DNA of 64,000 nt from Rhizobium sp. CC-YZS058. Lineage in GTDB: Bacteria; Pseudomonadota; Alphaproteobacteria; Rhizobiales; Rhizobiaceae. This document shows positions 33,077 through 41,655 of this stretch, one piece after another (position 1 is the stretch's first letter; every line of letters begins with the position of its first letter). Both the position numbers and the translations under genes were made by a program. Under the pieces are notes generated by a model. It ran no database searches. It worked only from the letters and a program-made list of their open reading frames with translations, and was not told the DNA's origin. The stretch is taken from the NCBI RefSeq assembly GCF_034720595.1, contig NZ_JAYESJ010000003.1:1-64000 (forward strand). Direction: 5' to 3'.

Positions 33077-34135
33077 TTAGCCCAGTCGCTCGCCTGTCTC
33101 CCCATCGAAGAGATGAACGGCTCCCCGGGAAAGCGAAAGGCTTTGTCGGCTTCCGACATCGAAGGTCGGGCGGTCGCGAAGCACAACAGAAATCAGGTTC
33201 TCGTCCATACGCGTTTCGACAAAAGTCTCCGATCCCGTCGGTTCGATATTGGTCACGACGGCCTCGATCCCCGTTCCAACGCTAATGGCGATTTCCTCCG
33301 GCCGTTTGCCGATGAGGACCTTCTGCCCCGGCTGCGCTGCGCCCGGCGCTCTTAAACCGGTTGGGCGGCTACCGTTTACGACCAACTCATCGTTGATGAC
33401 TTCGGCTGAGAGGAGGTTCATCGCAGGCGATCCGATGAACTGTGCGACGAAGGCATTGGCAGGCCGATCATAGAGCTCCAGCGGCGTGCCGATCTGCTCG
33501 ATCCGGCCGCCCTGCATCACCACGATCCGGTCGGCCATCGTCATGGCCTCGATCTGGTCATGGGTGACATAGACCATGGTCGTGCGCAAACGCCGGTGCA
33601 GGGCCTTGATCTCGCCCCGCATCTGCACCCGAAGCTTGGCATCGAGATTCGAGAGCGGCTCGTCGAACAGGAAAACCTGCGGATTGCGCACAATCGAGCG
33701 TCCCATGGCAACGCGCTGGCGTTGACCGCCCGAAAGAGCTTTCGGCTTGCGCTGAAGCAGCGGGACGAGACCGAGAATTTCGGCGGCCTCGCGCACCTTG
33801 CGCGCCTTCTCCTCCTTGGACGCGCCCGCCAGCGTCATCGAGAAGGCCATGTTCTCCTCCACCGTCATGTGCGGATAGAGCGCGTAGTTCTGGAACACCA
33901 TCGAGATATCGCGGCTCTTCGGCGGGAGGTCGTTGACGACCCGGCCGCCGATCGCAATCGTGCCGCCGGAGATATCCTCCAACCCGGCGATCATTCTGAG
34001 CAATGTGGATTTGCCGCAGCCGGATGGCCCGACAAGGACGACGAATTCGCCATCGGCGATCTCGGCATCGATCCCGTGAACCACCTCCACGCTGCCATAG
34101 TTCTTGACGACCTTGCTGATCGTGACATTCGCCAT
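33077..34135 (-). CDS. CUT1 sugar ABC transporter ATP-binding protein (UgpC/MsmK/MalK class)
   Basis: The 352-residue ATPase has Walker A GPSGCGKSTLLRMIAGLE, VFQNYALYPHMTVEENMAF, signature LSGGQRQRVAMGR, Walker B VFLFDEPLSNLDAKLR, switch His in VTHDQIEAM, and a C-terminal TOBE/OB region (NGSRPTGLRAPG, VLIGKRPEEIAI). It is the last gene of the LacI-headed operon, 11 bp after the ADP-ribosylglycohydrolase-family gene. Confidence 0.92.
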   Translation of the reverse strand: MANVTISKVVKNYGSVEVVHGIDAEIADGEFVVLVGPSGCGKSTLLRMIAGLEDISGGTIAIGGRVVNDLPPKSRDISMVFQNYALYPHMTVEENMAFSMTLAGASKEEKARKVREAAEILGLVPLLQRKPKALSGGQRQRVAMGRSIVRNPQVFLFDEPLSNLDAKLRVQMRGEIKALHRRLRTTMVYVTHDQIEAMTMADRIVVMQGGRIEQIGTPLELYDRPANAFVAQFIGSPAMNLLSAEVINDELVVNGSRPTGLRAPGAAQPGQKVLIGKRPEEIAISVGTGIEAVVTNIEPTGSETFVETRMDENLISVVLRDRPTFDVGSRQSLSLSRGAVHLFDGETGERLG

Positions 34136-34146
34136 GACGGATCCTC

Positions 34147-36237
34147 CTAGACTGCGCGGATGCGGATGCGGGTGGAGGAGAGGGCACCTTCGAAGATCTC
34201 CATCCCCGCTGCACCCCCGGCAAAGGTGTCGTCATGCGCCTCTAGGCGTGCATCGCCGACTGCAACCGACAGCCGTTTGCCCTTAGCCGAAGCGACCATG
34301 GTGAACGCGGTCTCGAACGGTGTTTCAAGCGGCATGGAGGCGAGAACCGTCTCCTCTGCATCGCGCCGCCTGACGATCTGCAGCGCGCCTGCACGCGTGA
34401 CCCGCGCCGCATAATAGCGCCGCTGGCCCTCCGCCCGCAGCACAAGGCCGCCATACTCGCCGAGATGCAGCATCAGATCCGCCTCGACGGCATAATCGGT
34501 CCAGTCGCGCGTGCCCTGCAGAATGATGCCGGCGCCGCGGTTCTGGCTGATGCGGATATCCTGCGGAAAGTGCTTGGAGAAGAAGTGCACATTCGAGACC
34601 CAGGCGCGCCGCCAGAAATCGCCTGTTCCCTGTGGTCGGCGGAAGGTGACGTCGGGGCAGCCATCCCAGGTAAGCGAGGAAAGAAGAACCCGACCCTCGG
34701 CCCGTCCTGTCGGCGCTGTCAGCACAAGGCCCACCTCCGCGATTGGCTGATAGCCAGTCTGCGGAACCACCCAGTCAAGCATGGCCGTCTCTCCGGCCGA
34801 AAGAAGCGTACCGTTCGGCATGTCGAGGTCGACGAGCGTGTCCTCGCCCGAATAGTGGCGGATACGAAGCCTGGCTTCAACTGTACCCTTCAGTGCGACA
34901 TCCGCTCGCACCGACGCGCGCAGCGTCTGGCCGGCGTGGAGGCGCGGGCTCGCCATCAGGTCATATGTGCGCATCTTCAGCACATCCTGGGGAATGAAAA
35001 CCGGCGTCATCGCCGCAGCCTCGCGGCCCGGCGCCAGTGCACGGACGTCGATCGCCAGAGCGTGATCCTCGCCGCTGACTCGCAGATCTTCAAGCGCGAT
35101 CTGGCTTTCCTGCGGGCGGAACCCCTGGACCGAGCCGGGGAGAGAGAAGTGGAACTTGGCACCGTCCTTCGGCGCCGGCTCGGCCGGCAGCCCGGCCAAT
35201 GTGCGGCCGAGATTGGCAAGCCACAGCGAGACCTCGACCGCATCGGTGACCGACCGGCCGCCATCGGCCGAGGAGATGTAGAGCCGGTCGGCGACGGGAC
35301 CACGCCAGTCCGGCCCGGCATCGAGCCCCTCGAGACCCAGCATGATGCCGTGCAGGCAGCCGAGATTGCCTGCATTGCAGTCGGTGTCCCAGCCGGAGGT
35401 GTTGACGATCATCTGCCCGCGCTGAAAGTCGTGCGGAGCATGCAGCAGCGCCATGATCATCAGCGCATGGTTCGGCACCACATGGCAATTGCCCGGATAT
35501 CTGTCATAGCCATAATTGTCCTCGATCTTCTGGCGCGTCGCTTCCCAATCCTCGTTCCCCGAGGTCCAGGCACGGATATCGGCAACGAGCTTGGCGATCA
35601 GGCTGTCCTTCGGAATGAAGGACAGGCCGGTCTCCAGCAGATGATCGACATCCCTGCTGACGAAGGCCTCCGCTTCCATCGCGGCCCAGAGCACCGCTGC
35701 GTTGACCGCCTCACCGTCATGACTGACGGAACCGGCCGCCCGCGCCAGCTTTGCAGCCTGGGCCGGATTGCCCGGCGAAACCAGGGCCCAGCCATCGATG
35801 AAAATCTGCGCGCCGATCTGTTCGGCCACCGTCGCGCCGTTCGTTTCAATCGAACCGGAAGCCGGCGCCGGGATGCCGCGCGCGAGATTGAGCCAGGCGG
35901 TGTGCTCGGTGGAGTTGCCGGCGCCACCCCACCAGAGGATCGAGCGCTCCTCGATGATGTAGTTCAACCACGCCTTGCCGATATCTTCCGCCGACAGATC
36001 CGGGGAGATGCCGTAATCATCGAGCGCGCGCGGGAAGGTGAAGGTCCCCGCCACATCGTCATCGGTCACGACCAGCGGATCGCCCAGCCGATCGTGAACG
36101 TAATAGGTGATCGGCCCGAGCTTCTGCAGGATATCCTTGTAGCGCCAGTTCTCGAAGGGGCGTCCAAGATAGACGCCGATCAGCTTGCCGAGGACACCGG
36201 CATAGACGCGGTTTGTGTAGTCTGAGGGGAGGGACAT
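34147..36237 (-). CDS. ADP-ribosylglycohydrolase-family enzyme with large C-terminal extension
   Basis: In this 696-residue protein, residues 1-330 match the ARH/DraG fold: VYAGVLGKLIGVYLGRPFE, metal-binding VVTDDDVAGTFTF, WWGGAGNSTEHTAW, and NTSGWDTDCNAGNLGCLHG, where the paired aspartates complete the binuclear metal site. Residues 340-696 are beta-rich, with RDWTDYAVEADLMLHLGEYG and YYAARVTRAGALQIVRR resembling concanavalin-like carbohydrate-binding folds. No signal peptide is seen. Within a sugar ABC operon a role as cytosolic N- or O-glycosidase for the imported ribosyl-type compound is more likely than protein de-ADP-ribosylation. Typical DraG proteins are about 300 residues. Confidence 0.8.
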   Translation of the reverse strand: MSLPSDYTNRVYAGVLGKLIGVYLGRPFENWRYKDILQKLGPITYYVHDRLGDPLVVTDDDVAGTFTFPRALDDYGISPDLSAEDIGKAWLNYIIEERSILWWGGAGNSTEHTAWLNLARGIPAPASGSIETNGATVAEQIGAQIFIDGWALVSPGNPAQAAKLARAAGSVSHDGEAVNAAVLWAAMEAEAFVSRDVDHLLETGLSFIPKDSLIAKLVADIRAWTSGNEDWEATRQKIEDNYGYDRYPGNCHVVPNHALMIMALLHAPHDFQRGQMIVNTSGWDTDCNAGNLGCLHGIMLGLEGLDAGPDWRGPVADRLYISSADGGRSVTDAVEVSLWLANLGRTLAGLPAEPAPKDGAKFHFSLPGSVQGFRPQESQIALEDLRVSGEDHALAIDVRALAPGREAAAMTPVFIPQDVLKMRTYDLMASPRLHAGQTLRASVRADVALKGTVEARLRIRHYSGEDTLVDLDMPNGTLLSAGETAMLDWVVPQTGYQPIAEVGLVLTAPTGRAEGRVLLSSLTWDGCPDVTFRRPQGTGDFWRRAWVSNVHFFSKHFPQDIRISQNRGAGIILQGTRDWTDYAVEADLMLHLGEYGGLVLRAEGQRRYYAARVTRAGALQIVRRRDAEETVLASMPLETPFETAFTMVASAKGKRLSVAVGDARLEAHDDTFAGGAAGMEIFEGALSSTRIRIRAV

Positions 36238-36249
36238 GCTCTGCTCCTG

Positions 36250-37083
36250 TTAGCCCTTCACCGAGCCGCCAGCCATGCCGTCGATGAAGCGACGCTGCAG
36301 CAGGATAAAGAGAACGACGATGGGAAGGACGATGATGAGGGCGGCGGCCATGATGACGCCCCAGTCGGACGAGTACTGGCCGGAGAGAAGGAAGAAGGAG
36401 ACGACCGCGGTCAGTTGATCCTGCCCCTGCAGGAAGGTTGTCGCGATCAGGAACTCGTTCCACGAATAAAGACCGATGATGAGCGCGACGGTGAGAATGC
36501 CCGGCGAGACGATCGGCAGGAAGACCTTCGTGAAGACCTGCCAGTGGCTGGCACCGTCAATCTGTGCGGCTTCCTCCAGCTCTTTGGGAACGGCGAGAAA
36601 ATAGGTTCGCAGCAGCATGATCGCGAAGGGCGAATAGACGGCCGTGTAGATGAAGGCCACCGCGATCGGGTTGTTGATCAGGCCGAAGCGGGCGAAGCCG
36701 AAATAGAGCGGGAAGAGAAAGAGCTGGATCGGCGCTGTCGTGCTGGCAAGCAGATAGAAGGTGAGGATCTTCCAGCGCTTGATCTTGCGCCGGGCCAGGA
36801 CATAAGCCGTAAGCGAACCCGTCGTGCAGACGAGAACGATGGTCATCGCTGTCAGTACGACGGAATTGAGGAGCGTTCGACCGAAATTGGCGTCGGCCCA
36901 GGCCCGGGTAAAGTTGTCCCAGCGCAGCTCGCTCGGCCAGGCGAGCGGGTTCTGTACGATCTCGGCGGATGGCTTGATGGCGTTGAGGACCATCAGCGCG
37001 ATCGGGAAGAGCGTGATGATGAGGAGAAGGGCCAGCGTGATGTGCACGATCGCGCGCGTAAGACGGCTTTCGGTCATTGTCAT
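36250..37083 (-). CDS. CUT1 sugar ABC transporter permease (MalG class)
   Basis: The 277-residue, six-helix permease has the EAA loop EEAAQIDGASHWQVFTKVFL near the expected position and the N-terminal helix (AIVHITLALLLIITLFPIAL). It overlaps the MalF-type gene by 4 bp and pairs with it as the membrane heterodimer. Confidence 0.92.
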   Translation of the reverse strand: MTMTESRLTRAIVHITLALLLIITLFPIALMVLNAIKPSAEIVQNPLAWPSELRWDNFTRAWADANFGRTLLNSVVLTAMTIVLVCTTGSLTAYVLARRKIKRWKILTFYLLASTTAPIQLFLFPLYFGFARFGLINNPIAVAFIYTAVYSPFAIMLLRTYFLAVPKELEEAAQIDGASHWQVFTKVFLPIVSPGILTVALIIGLYSWNEFLIATTFLQGQDQLTAVVSFFLLSGQYSSDWGVIMAAALIIVLPIVVLFILLQRRFIDGMAGGSVKG

Positions 37084-37925
37084 TGGTCGAACTCCCTGGC
37101 CTGGATCCGGATATAGAGAAACGTTGCAGCGAGACCGAACAGGCTGATGACCACCGAGATCGCCGCAGCCTTGCCAACGGCGAGATCATAAAAGGCCGAG
37201 CGGTAGGCGAAGGTGGACAACACCTCGGAGGAATAGGCGGGGCCGCCCTGGGTCAGGATGTAGACGAAGTCGAAGACCAGGAAGGACCAGATCACCGTCA
37301 TGATCATCATCAGCGTGATCGTCGGCATGATGCCGGGAAGCAGCACATAGCGGATCGTCTGGAAGAAGGTGGCGCCTTCGACACGCGCCGCTTCGATCTG
37401 TTCGGACGGGACCTGGCGCAGGGCTGCGAAGAAGATGACGCAGAGGAAGCCCCACCAGTGCCAGAGATCGACGACCGCGATGCCGTAGAGCGCGCTCGAG
37501 GTCTCGGTCAGTGGGTTCGCAATGTCGATGCCGAAACGCTGGAGAAGACCGGTCACGCCGGTGACCGGGGAATAGATCATGCCCTGCCAGACGCGGCCAG
37601 TGATGGCGGTCGCGATGATGACCGGCAGGAAGTAGATGACCTGGTAAAAATTGGCGCTGCGGCGGGCGACCAGCATCATCGTTGCTGCCAGCAGCCCCAT
37701 GGCGATAGGCACGATCAGAAAGATGATCGTCCAGATGACATTGTTGGTCAGCGCCGTCCAGAAGACGCTGTCCTGGGAAAGCGCTCGGAAATTGTCGAGG
37801 CCGACGAAGATCGGATCGCTGATGCCGTCCCACTCGAAAAAGGCGAGCATGACCGTCAGCAGCGCAGGAATGGCGATCATGACGACATTGATAATTAATG
37901 TCGGCAGGACGTAGAGGCGGTGCAT
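37080..37925 (-). CDS. CUT1 sugar ABC transporter permease (MalF/UgpA class)
   Basis: The 281-residue membrane protein has six hydrophobic segments and the EAA loop SEQIEAARVEGATFFQTIRY followed by VLLPGIMPTI. It is 98 bp downstream of the binding-protein gene, a gap containing a hairpin. The tail VISLFGLAATFLYIRIQARE is complete. Confidence 0.92.
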   Translation of the reverse strand: MHRLYVLPTLIINVVMIAIPALLTVMLAFFEWDGISDPIFVGLDNFRALSQDSVFWTALTNNVIWTIIFLIVPIAMGLLAATMMLVARRSANFYQVIYFLPVIIATAITGRVWQGMIYSPVTGVTGLLQRFGIDIANPLTETSSALYGIAVVDLWHWWGFLCVIFFAALRQVPSEQIEAARVEGATFFQTIRYVLLPGIMPTITLMMIMTVIWSFLVFDFVYILTQGGPAYSSEVLSTFAYRSAFYDLAVGKAAAISVVISLFGLAATFLYIRIQAREFDQ

Positions 37926-37952
37926 GGGTGGGATCCCTTCTGGAAACCAGCG

Positions 37953-37978
37953 CCGGCCCCCGACGGATCGGGGACCGG
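37953..37978 (-). terminator. Intercistronic hairpin after the CUT1 binding-protein gene
   Basis: CCCCGA-CGGA-TCGGGG forms a perfect 6-bp stem with a 4-nt loop, extended by flanking CCGG/CCGG pairing. It lies between the binding protein (stop at 38024) and the first permease (start at 37925). No U-run. Probably a stabilising or attenuating structure. Confidence 0.45.
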
Positions 37979-38023
37979 ACGGCGCGCGCCAAGGCGATGT
38001 CGCGCGGTCTGGGAAAATGACAA

Positions 38024-39328
38024 TCAGCGCGCCGGAACGGCAGGCACCTTTCCGGCCTTCTGTTCCTTCTGGAACGAGGCATCCAGTTTCGTCAGGAAGT
38101 CCGCGGTCGAGATCTTGTTCAACCAGACCTCCTCGATGCCGTTGATCAAGTAGCTGTCCGTCGCGGGTGGAAGAAAGGTCCAGGTCGTGTACCCATAGTC
38201 GCCGTCATTGACGGCAGCAGACAGCGTCTTCATCGTCTCGGTGAAGAGCGGCGTGACCTCGTTCGCCATCTTGACGGTGGAGATATCCTTCAGCGGAATG
38301 TTCCACTCACCCTGCCACGCCGAGTTCATCGTGCCGTAGACCTCCGGCGAGAAGACGTAGTTGATCACGGACGCAGCGCCGTCCGGGTTCTTCGCACGCG
38401 TCGCGATCGAGAAGGTTGAGCCGATGCCGAGCGGGAAGACCGGATCGCCGCTCGCGCTTGGGAACCCGACGAAACCAGCTTCCGATCCGGCCTTCTTGCC
38501 GTAGGCGGCAACGTTCTGGAACTGCCAGGTTCCCGTCGGCATCATGCCGGCTCGGCCGGAGGCCATCATGTCAGCCGCCTGTTCGCTGCTGGTCAGCGAG
38601 AAATAGTTCTTCCCGAAATAACCCTTCTGCCACCAGCCGTTCAGCCGGTCGACCGCCTTGGCGAAGGGCTCGGAGGTCCAAGGCGTTTCACCGCGCAGGG
38701 CCTTGTTAATTGCTTCCGGCCCGGCCACCGCATTCAGCGCCAGCGTGACGAACCATTCGTTCGCGCCGCGCCAGTCGGCATTGCCGGCCGCAAAGGGCGT
38801 TATGCCTTCCTTCAGCATGGCATCGGCGAGCGTCTCGAGCTCGTCGAGCGTCTTCGGCGCCGTCCATCCATGCTTCTCGAACAGCGTCTTGTTGTAGAAG
38901 AGGCCGACGGTTTCGTAGGTCTTCGGCAGGGCGTAAAGCCTGCCGTTATACTCCCCCATCTTGAGGAAGACGGGAAGGATGCGATCCTGCCACTGATACT
39001 TGGCGGCATAGTCATCGAGCGGAAGCAGTTGCCCCGACTGCGCCATCGGCGCGACATAGCTTGGGCCCGCCGTATAGACGACATCCGGCCCGTTTCCAGA
39101 GAGCATGGCGACCCGCAGCTGCTTGTCGAGCTCGCTTCCGCGATAATCGACGGCGAGCGCAACGCCCGGGTTCGCGGTATTGAACGGGGCGATGATGTAT
39201 TCCTGAATCAGCTTCTGCTGGTCCGGCGTCGCCTGCTCATACCACCAGGAGACACGCTCCTGGCTTAAAGCCGCCGGCGCAGTTCCCAGCAGCAGCAGGG
39301 TCGCGATGGCAAGTGAACGTTTCCTCAT
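38024..39328 (-). CDS. Extracellular sugar-binding protein of the CUT1 ABC transporter
   Basis: The 434-residue SBP_bac_1 protein has a signal peptide (RSLAIATLLLLGTAPAALSQ, mature start about ERVSWWYE). Lobes include VALAVDYRGSELDKQLRVAM, GPDVVYTAGPSYVAPMAQSG, ADMMASGRAGMMPTGTWQF and ATDSYLINGIEEVW. The ATG at 39328 is 6 bp from GGAGGA, so it is preferred to the ATG at 39334, which abuts it. The long frame upstream is a shadow of the LacI gene. It supplies the sugar to the two permeases downstream. Confidence 0.92.
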   Translation of the reverse strand: MRKRSLAIATLLLLGTAPAALSQERVSWWYEQATPDQQKLIQEYIIAPFNTANPGVALAVDYRGSELDKQLRVAMLSGNGPDVVYTAGPSYVAPMAQSGQLLPLDDYAAKYQWQDRILPVFLKMGEYNGRLYALPKTYETVGLFYNKTLFEKHGWTAPKTLDELETLADAMLKEGITPFAAGNADWRGANEWFVTLALNAVAGPEAINKALRGETPWTSEPFAKAVDRLNGWWQKGYFGKNYFSLTSSEQAADMMASGRAGMMPTGTWQFQNVAAYGKKAGSEAGFVGFPSASGDPVFPLGIGSTFSIATRAKNPDGAASVINYVFSPEVYGTMNSAWQGEWNIPLKDISTVKMANEVTPLFTETMKTLSAAVNDGDYGYTTWTFLPPATDSYLINGIEEVWLNKISTADFLTKLDASFQKEQKAGKVPAVPAR

Positions 39329-39342
39329 GATCATTCCTCCCT

Positions 39343-40383
39343 TTATGACTTGGTTGGGCTTGCAGGCGAACGGGGTGGCGCAACAGATGCGCGGACGATC
39401 AGCTCGAAGGGCATCTCCTCCGCGCGGCCGGGATCGGTGTCGCCACTGGCAAGGCGGGCGAGCATGCAATCGGCTGCACGCGCCCCCATCCGGTCCTGAA
39501 ACTGTGCGACTGTCGTAAGGGCGGGCGTGACGAGCGCGGAGGCGAGAATGTCGTCGAAGCCGGCAACCGAAACGTCGCCTGGAATGGAAAGGCCGTGCGC
39601 GATCAGGCTCTGCATGACGCCAATTGCCATCAGGTCATTGGCTGCAATGATGGCCGTAACCACCGGCCCCTTTTCCAGCAAACTGTCGGCCGCACGCCGG
39701 CCGCCTTCAACTGTGAAATGCGGCGCCTCGAGCGCAATCGGATCCGCTCCGATCGTCTGCATCGCACTCAAGTAACCTTTCATGCGGACCTGCTGCGGGC
39801 CACCCGGAGCGGCAATCATTGCAATAGCGCGGTGACCCATGTCGCCAAGATGGAGCGTCAGCGCCCGTGCGGCGGCCTCATTGTCGATGAACAGGTCATC
39901 GATCGGCAAGGCGCCGCCGGATTTCCGGCTCGCCTCGATTCGGACGACCGGCACGCCTGCTTTTTCCAAGGGCGCCAGATCCTTTGCACCGAGCCGGAAG
40001 AAGACGCCGACGATCCCATCAAAGCGGCCCTGCTGAGCAGCGGCGACCACCTGTCGCTCATTCGCGCGTTCACCCTCGGTATCGATGGTGATCACCTCGT
40101 AGCCGGCGGCTCGCACGACTCGCTGCACCGCGACCACGAGAGACGGATAAAACGGGTTCGCAAGGTCCGGCACGACGCAGGCAATCACGTAACTTCTCTG
40201 GGTGCGCAGCGCCTGGGCAAACCGGTTCGGCTGATAGCCGAGCTCTTCGATCGCCATCTCGATGCGCGCCGCCGTCTCGGCCGTTACCTTGTCGCGCCCG
40301 CCGTTCAGAACAAGCGACACAGTAGCCTGAGCCACGCCCGCCCGCTCCGCCACCTGGCGCTGAGTGACCCTCTGATCGCGCAT
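39343..40383 (-). CDS. LacI-family transcriptional regulator
   Basis: In this 346-residue protein, residues 6-60 form the LacI helix-turn-helix and hinge (TQRQVAERAGVAQATVSLVL, RIEMAIEELGYQPNRFAQAL). The periplasmic-binding-like effector domain follows (IACVVPDLANPFYPSLVVAV, FDGIVGVFFRLG, VTAIIAANDLMAIGVMQ, VSVAGFDDILAS). It ends 14 bp before the binding-protein start, so it is probably the first gene of the ABC operon and regulates itself and the transporter. The start at 40383 follows a GGGGA element. Confidence 0.92.
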   Translation of the reverse strand: MRDQRVTQRQVAERAGVAQATVSLVLNGGRDKVTAETAARIEMAIEELGYQPNRFAQALRTQRSYVIACVVPDLANPFYPSLVVAVQRVVRAAGYEVITIDTEGERANERQVVAAAQQGRFDGIVGVFFRLGAKDLAPLEKAGVPVVRIEASRKSGGALPIDDLFIDNEAAARALTLHLGDMGHRAIAMIAAPGGPQQVRMKGYLSAMQTIGADPIALEAPHFTVEGGRRAADSLLEKGPVVTAIIAANDLMAIGVMQSLIAHGLSIPGDVSVAGFDDILASALVTPALTTVAQFQDRMGARAADCMLARLASGDTDPGRAEEMPFELIVRASVAPPRSPASPTKS

Positions 40384-40395
40384 CAAGTCCCCTAT

Positions 40396-40426
40396 TGATA
40401 CGTAACACTGATAATTGCTACGTATT
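40396..40426. promoter_or_regulatory. Tandem LacI-type half-sites TTG(A/C)TACGTA spaced 20 bp
   Basis: TTGATACGTAA (from 40396) and TTGCTACGTAT (from 40416) are near-identical direct repeats, each centred on the palindrome TACGTA, exactly 20 bp apart. That spacing puts both on one face of the helix, 16-20 bp upstream of the LacI start. They are good candidates for the autoregulatory operator. Confidence 0.6.
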
Positions 40427-40713
40427 AATAAGTCAATCGCCGAGTCGCACGATAGATGCTCTCCTCGACGGTGACGCGTGCGCTGAATTGTCACGAGGAC
40501 GGTGGGAATGGGACGGAGCAGCACAGTTCATCGTGCTGCTACCATTCCGTTTCAGCATTGGCAGAGAGCCGGGCCACTATGCAGTCAGGCATAGTATGTG
40601 GTTCCATAAGATAGATTACGTGATCCAAACGCTTCCAGTCGATCTATCGCTTGCCCGCCTTCGCCGCCTCGATTAGGTTTGGCTGTTCTACTGTCGCGAG
40701 CGAGGAAGCGTTC
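40427..40713. other. Intergenic region with two inverted repeats, upstream of the sulfur-transport genes
   Basis: No gene is supported. ACTATGC-AGTCAG-GCATAGT (40576-40595) is a perfect 7-bp dyad about 120 bp before the YeeE-type start and could be an operator. A looser dyad, TCCTCG...CGAGGA, spans about 40462-40499. Confidence 0.4.
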
Positions 40714-41142
40714 ATGCAGGGTTTGCCCTTCGTTTGGCCTCTTTCAGGTGGCCTGCTGATCGGTCTGTCTGCCGCGCTCTATCTGCTGCTCAACGGGCGT
40801 ATCGCCGGGATCTCCGGGTTGGCGGCGGCGGCGTTCGTCGTTTCCAGAGCTGGTTCACGCGCTGGCGCGGTCGTCTTTCTCATCGGGCTCCTCGCCGGCG
40901 CGGCCGTCTCCTTGAAATTTATTCGTCAGGCTGAGCTGACTTTCACCGGGTCAACAGGGCTTCTCGTCGTCGGTGGTCTGCTGGTGGGCTTCGGCACGCG
41001 TCTCGGCTCCGGCTGCACGAGCGGACATGGCGTCTGCGGGCTGGCTCGGCTCTCGCCGCGCTCCATGGTCGCCACCGCGCTGTTCATGGCGGCGGCCGCG
41101 GCAACTGTCTTTCTCATGCGCCATGTCCTGGGGATGTCGTGA
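40714..41142 (+). CDS. YeeE/YedE-family sulfur transport protein, N-terminal half
   Basis: This 142-residue membrane protein has four to five hydrophobic segments and the Sulf_transp signature with conserved Cys residues, [20 protein letters not shown]. The start ATG at 40714 has GAGGAAG upstream; the longer frame to 40651 lacks a ribosome site. The YeeE/YedE fold moves thiosulfate or related sulfur compounds. Here the transporter is split in two adjacent genes, as in other rhizobia. Confidence 0.85.
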   Translation: MQGLPFVWPLSGGLLIGLSAALYLLLNGRIAGISGLAAAAFVVSRAGSRAGAVVFLIGLLAGAAVSLKFIRQAELTFTGSTGLLVVGGLLVGFGTRLGSGCTSGHGVCGLARLSPRSMVATALFMAAAAATVFLMRHVLGMS

Positions 41143-41588
41143 TGAGCCGGCAAATCTTCGCCGCTCTGGTGTGCGGGGTGCTGTTCGGCGCCGGTCTCGT
41201 CGTCTCCGACATGATCAACCCGGCTCGTGTGCTTGCTTTTCTCGACGTTGCCGGGAATTGGGATCCCTCGCTCGCCTTGGTGATGGGCGGCGCGCTGGTG
41301 CCCTCGGCTCTTGGCTATGCGATCAGGCGGCGTCTGCGCCGGCCGGTGTTGGAGACGGCATTTCATGTACCCGAGCGGCGCGACATTGATGGCGCACTGG
41401 TCGGCGGTGCGCTTCTGTTCGGTCTCGGTTGGGGGCTGGTGGGTCTTTGCCCCGGCCCTGCTCTCGCCGCGCTGGTGACCGGCCGTATCGAGCCGCTGCT
41501 GTTCGTCGTCGCGATGCTGATCGGCATGATCGGCCACGCCCGTCTCGGTCCCACCCTCCGCCGACGGTTTTTCGCCAGGCGGGCTTAA
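41142..41588 (+). CDS. YeeE/YedE-family sulfur transport protein, C-terminal half (DUF6691 type)
   Basis: The 148-residue membrane protein has VCGVLFGAGLVVSDMINPAR near the N-terminus and GWGLVGLCPGPALAAL, containing the second conserved Cys. Its start overlaps the previous stop (TGATG); a GTG at 41139 is possible. It forms one transport unit with the preceding protein. No BigR-type regulator or sulfur dioxygenase is seen beside it. Confidence 0.85.
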   Translation: MSRQIFAALVCGVLFGAGLVVSDMINPARVLAFLDVAGNWDPSLALVMGGALVPSALGYAIRRRLRRPVLETAFHVPERRDIDGALVGGALLFGLGWGLVGLCPGPALAALVTGRIEPLLFVVAMLIGMIGHARLGPTLRRRFFARRA

Positions 41589-41655
41589 GCCGCGCGCGTT
41601 GGAGACGATCGGTCGCAAGGGCCACCCGATCGGGGAGCGCTGGCGCAGTCCGGTG

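Noticed and set aside
34465..36225. 586-residue plus-strand open frame opposite the ADP-ribosylglycohydrolase gene
   Set aside because: Antisense shadow; the minus-strand protein has full family motifs.
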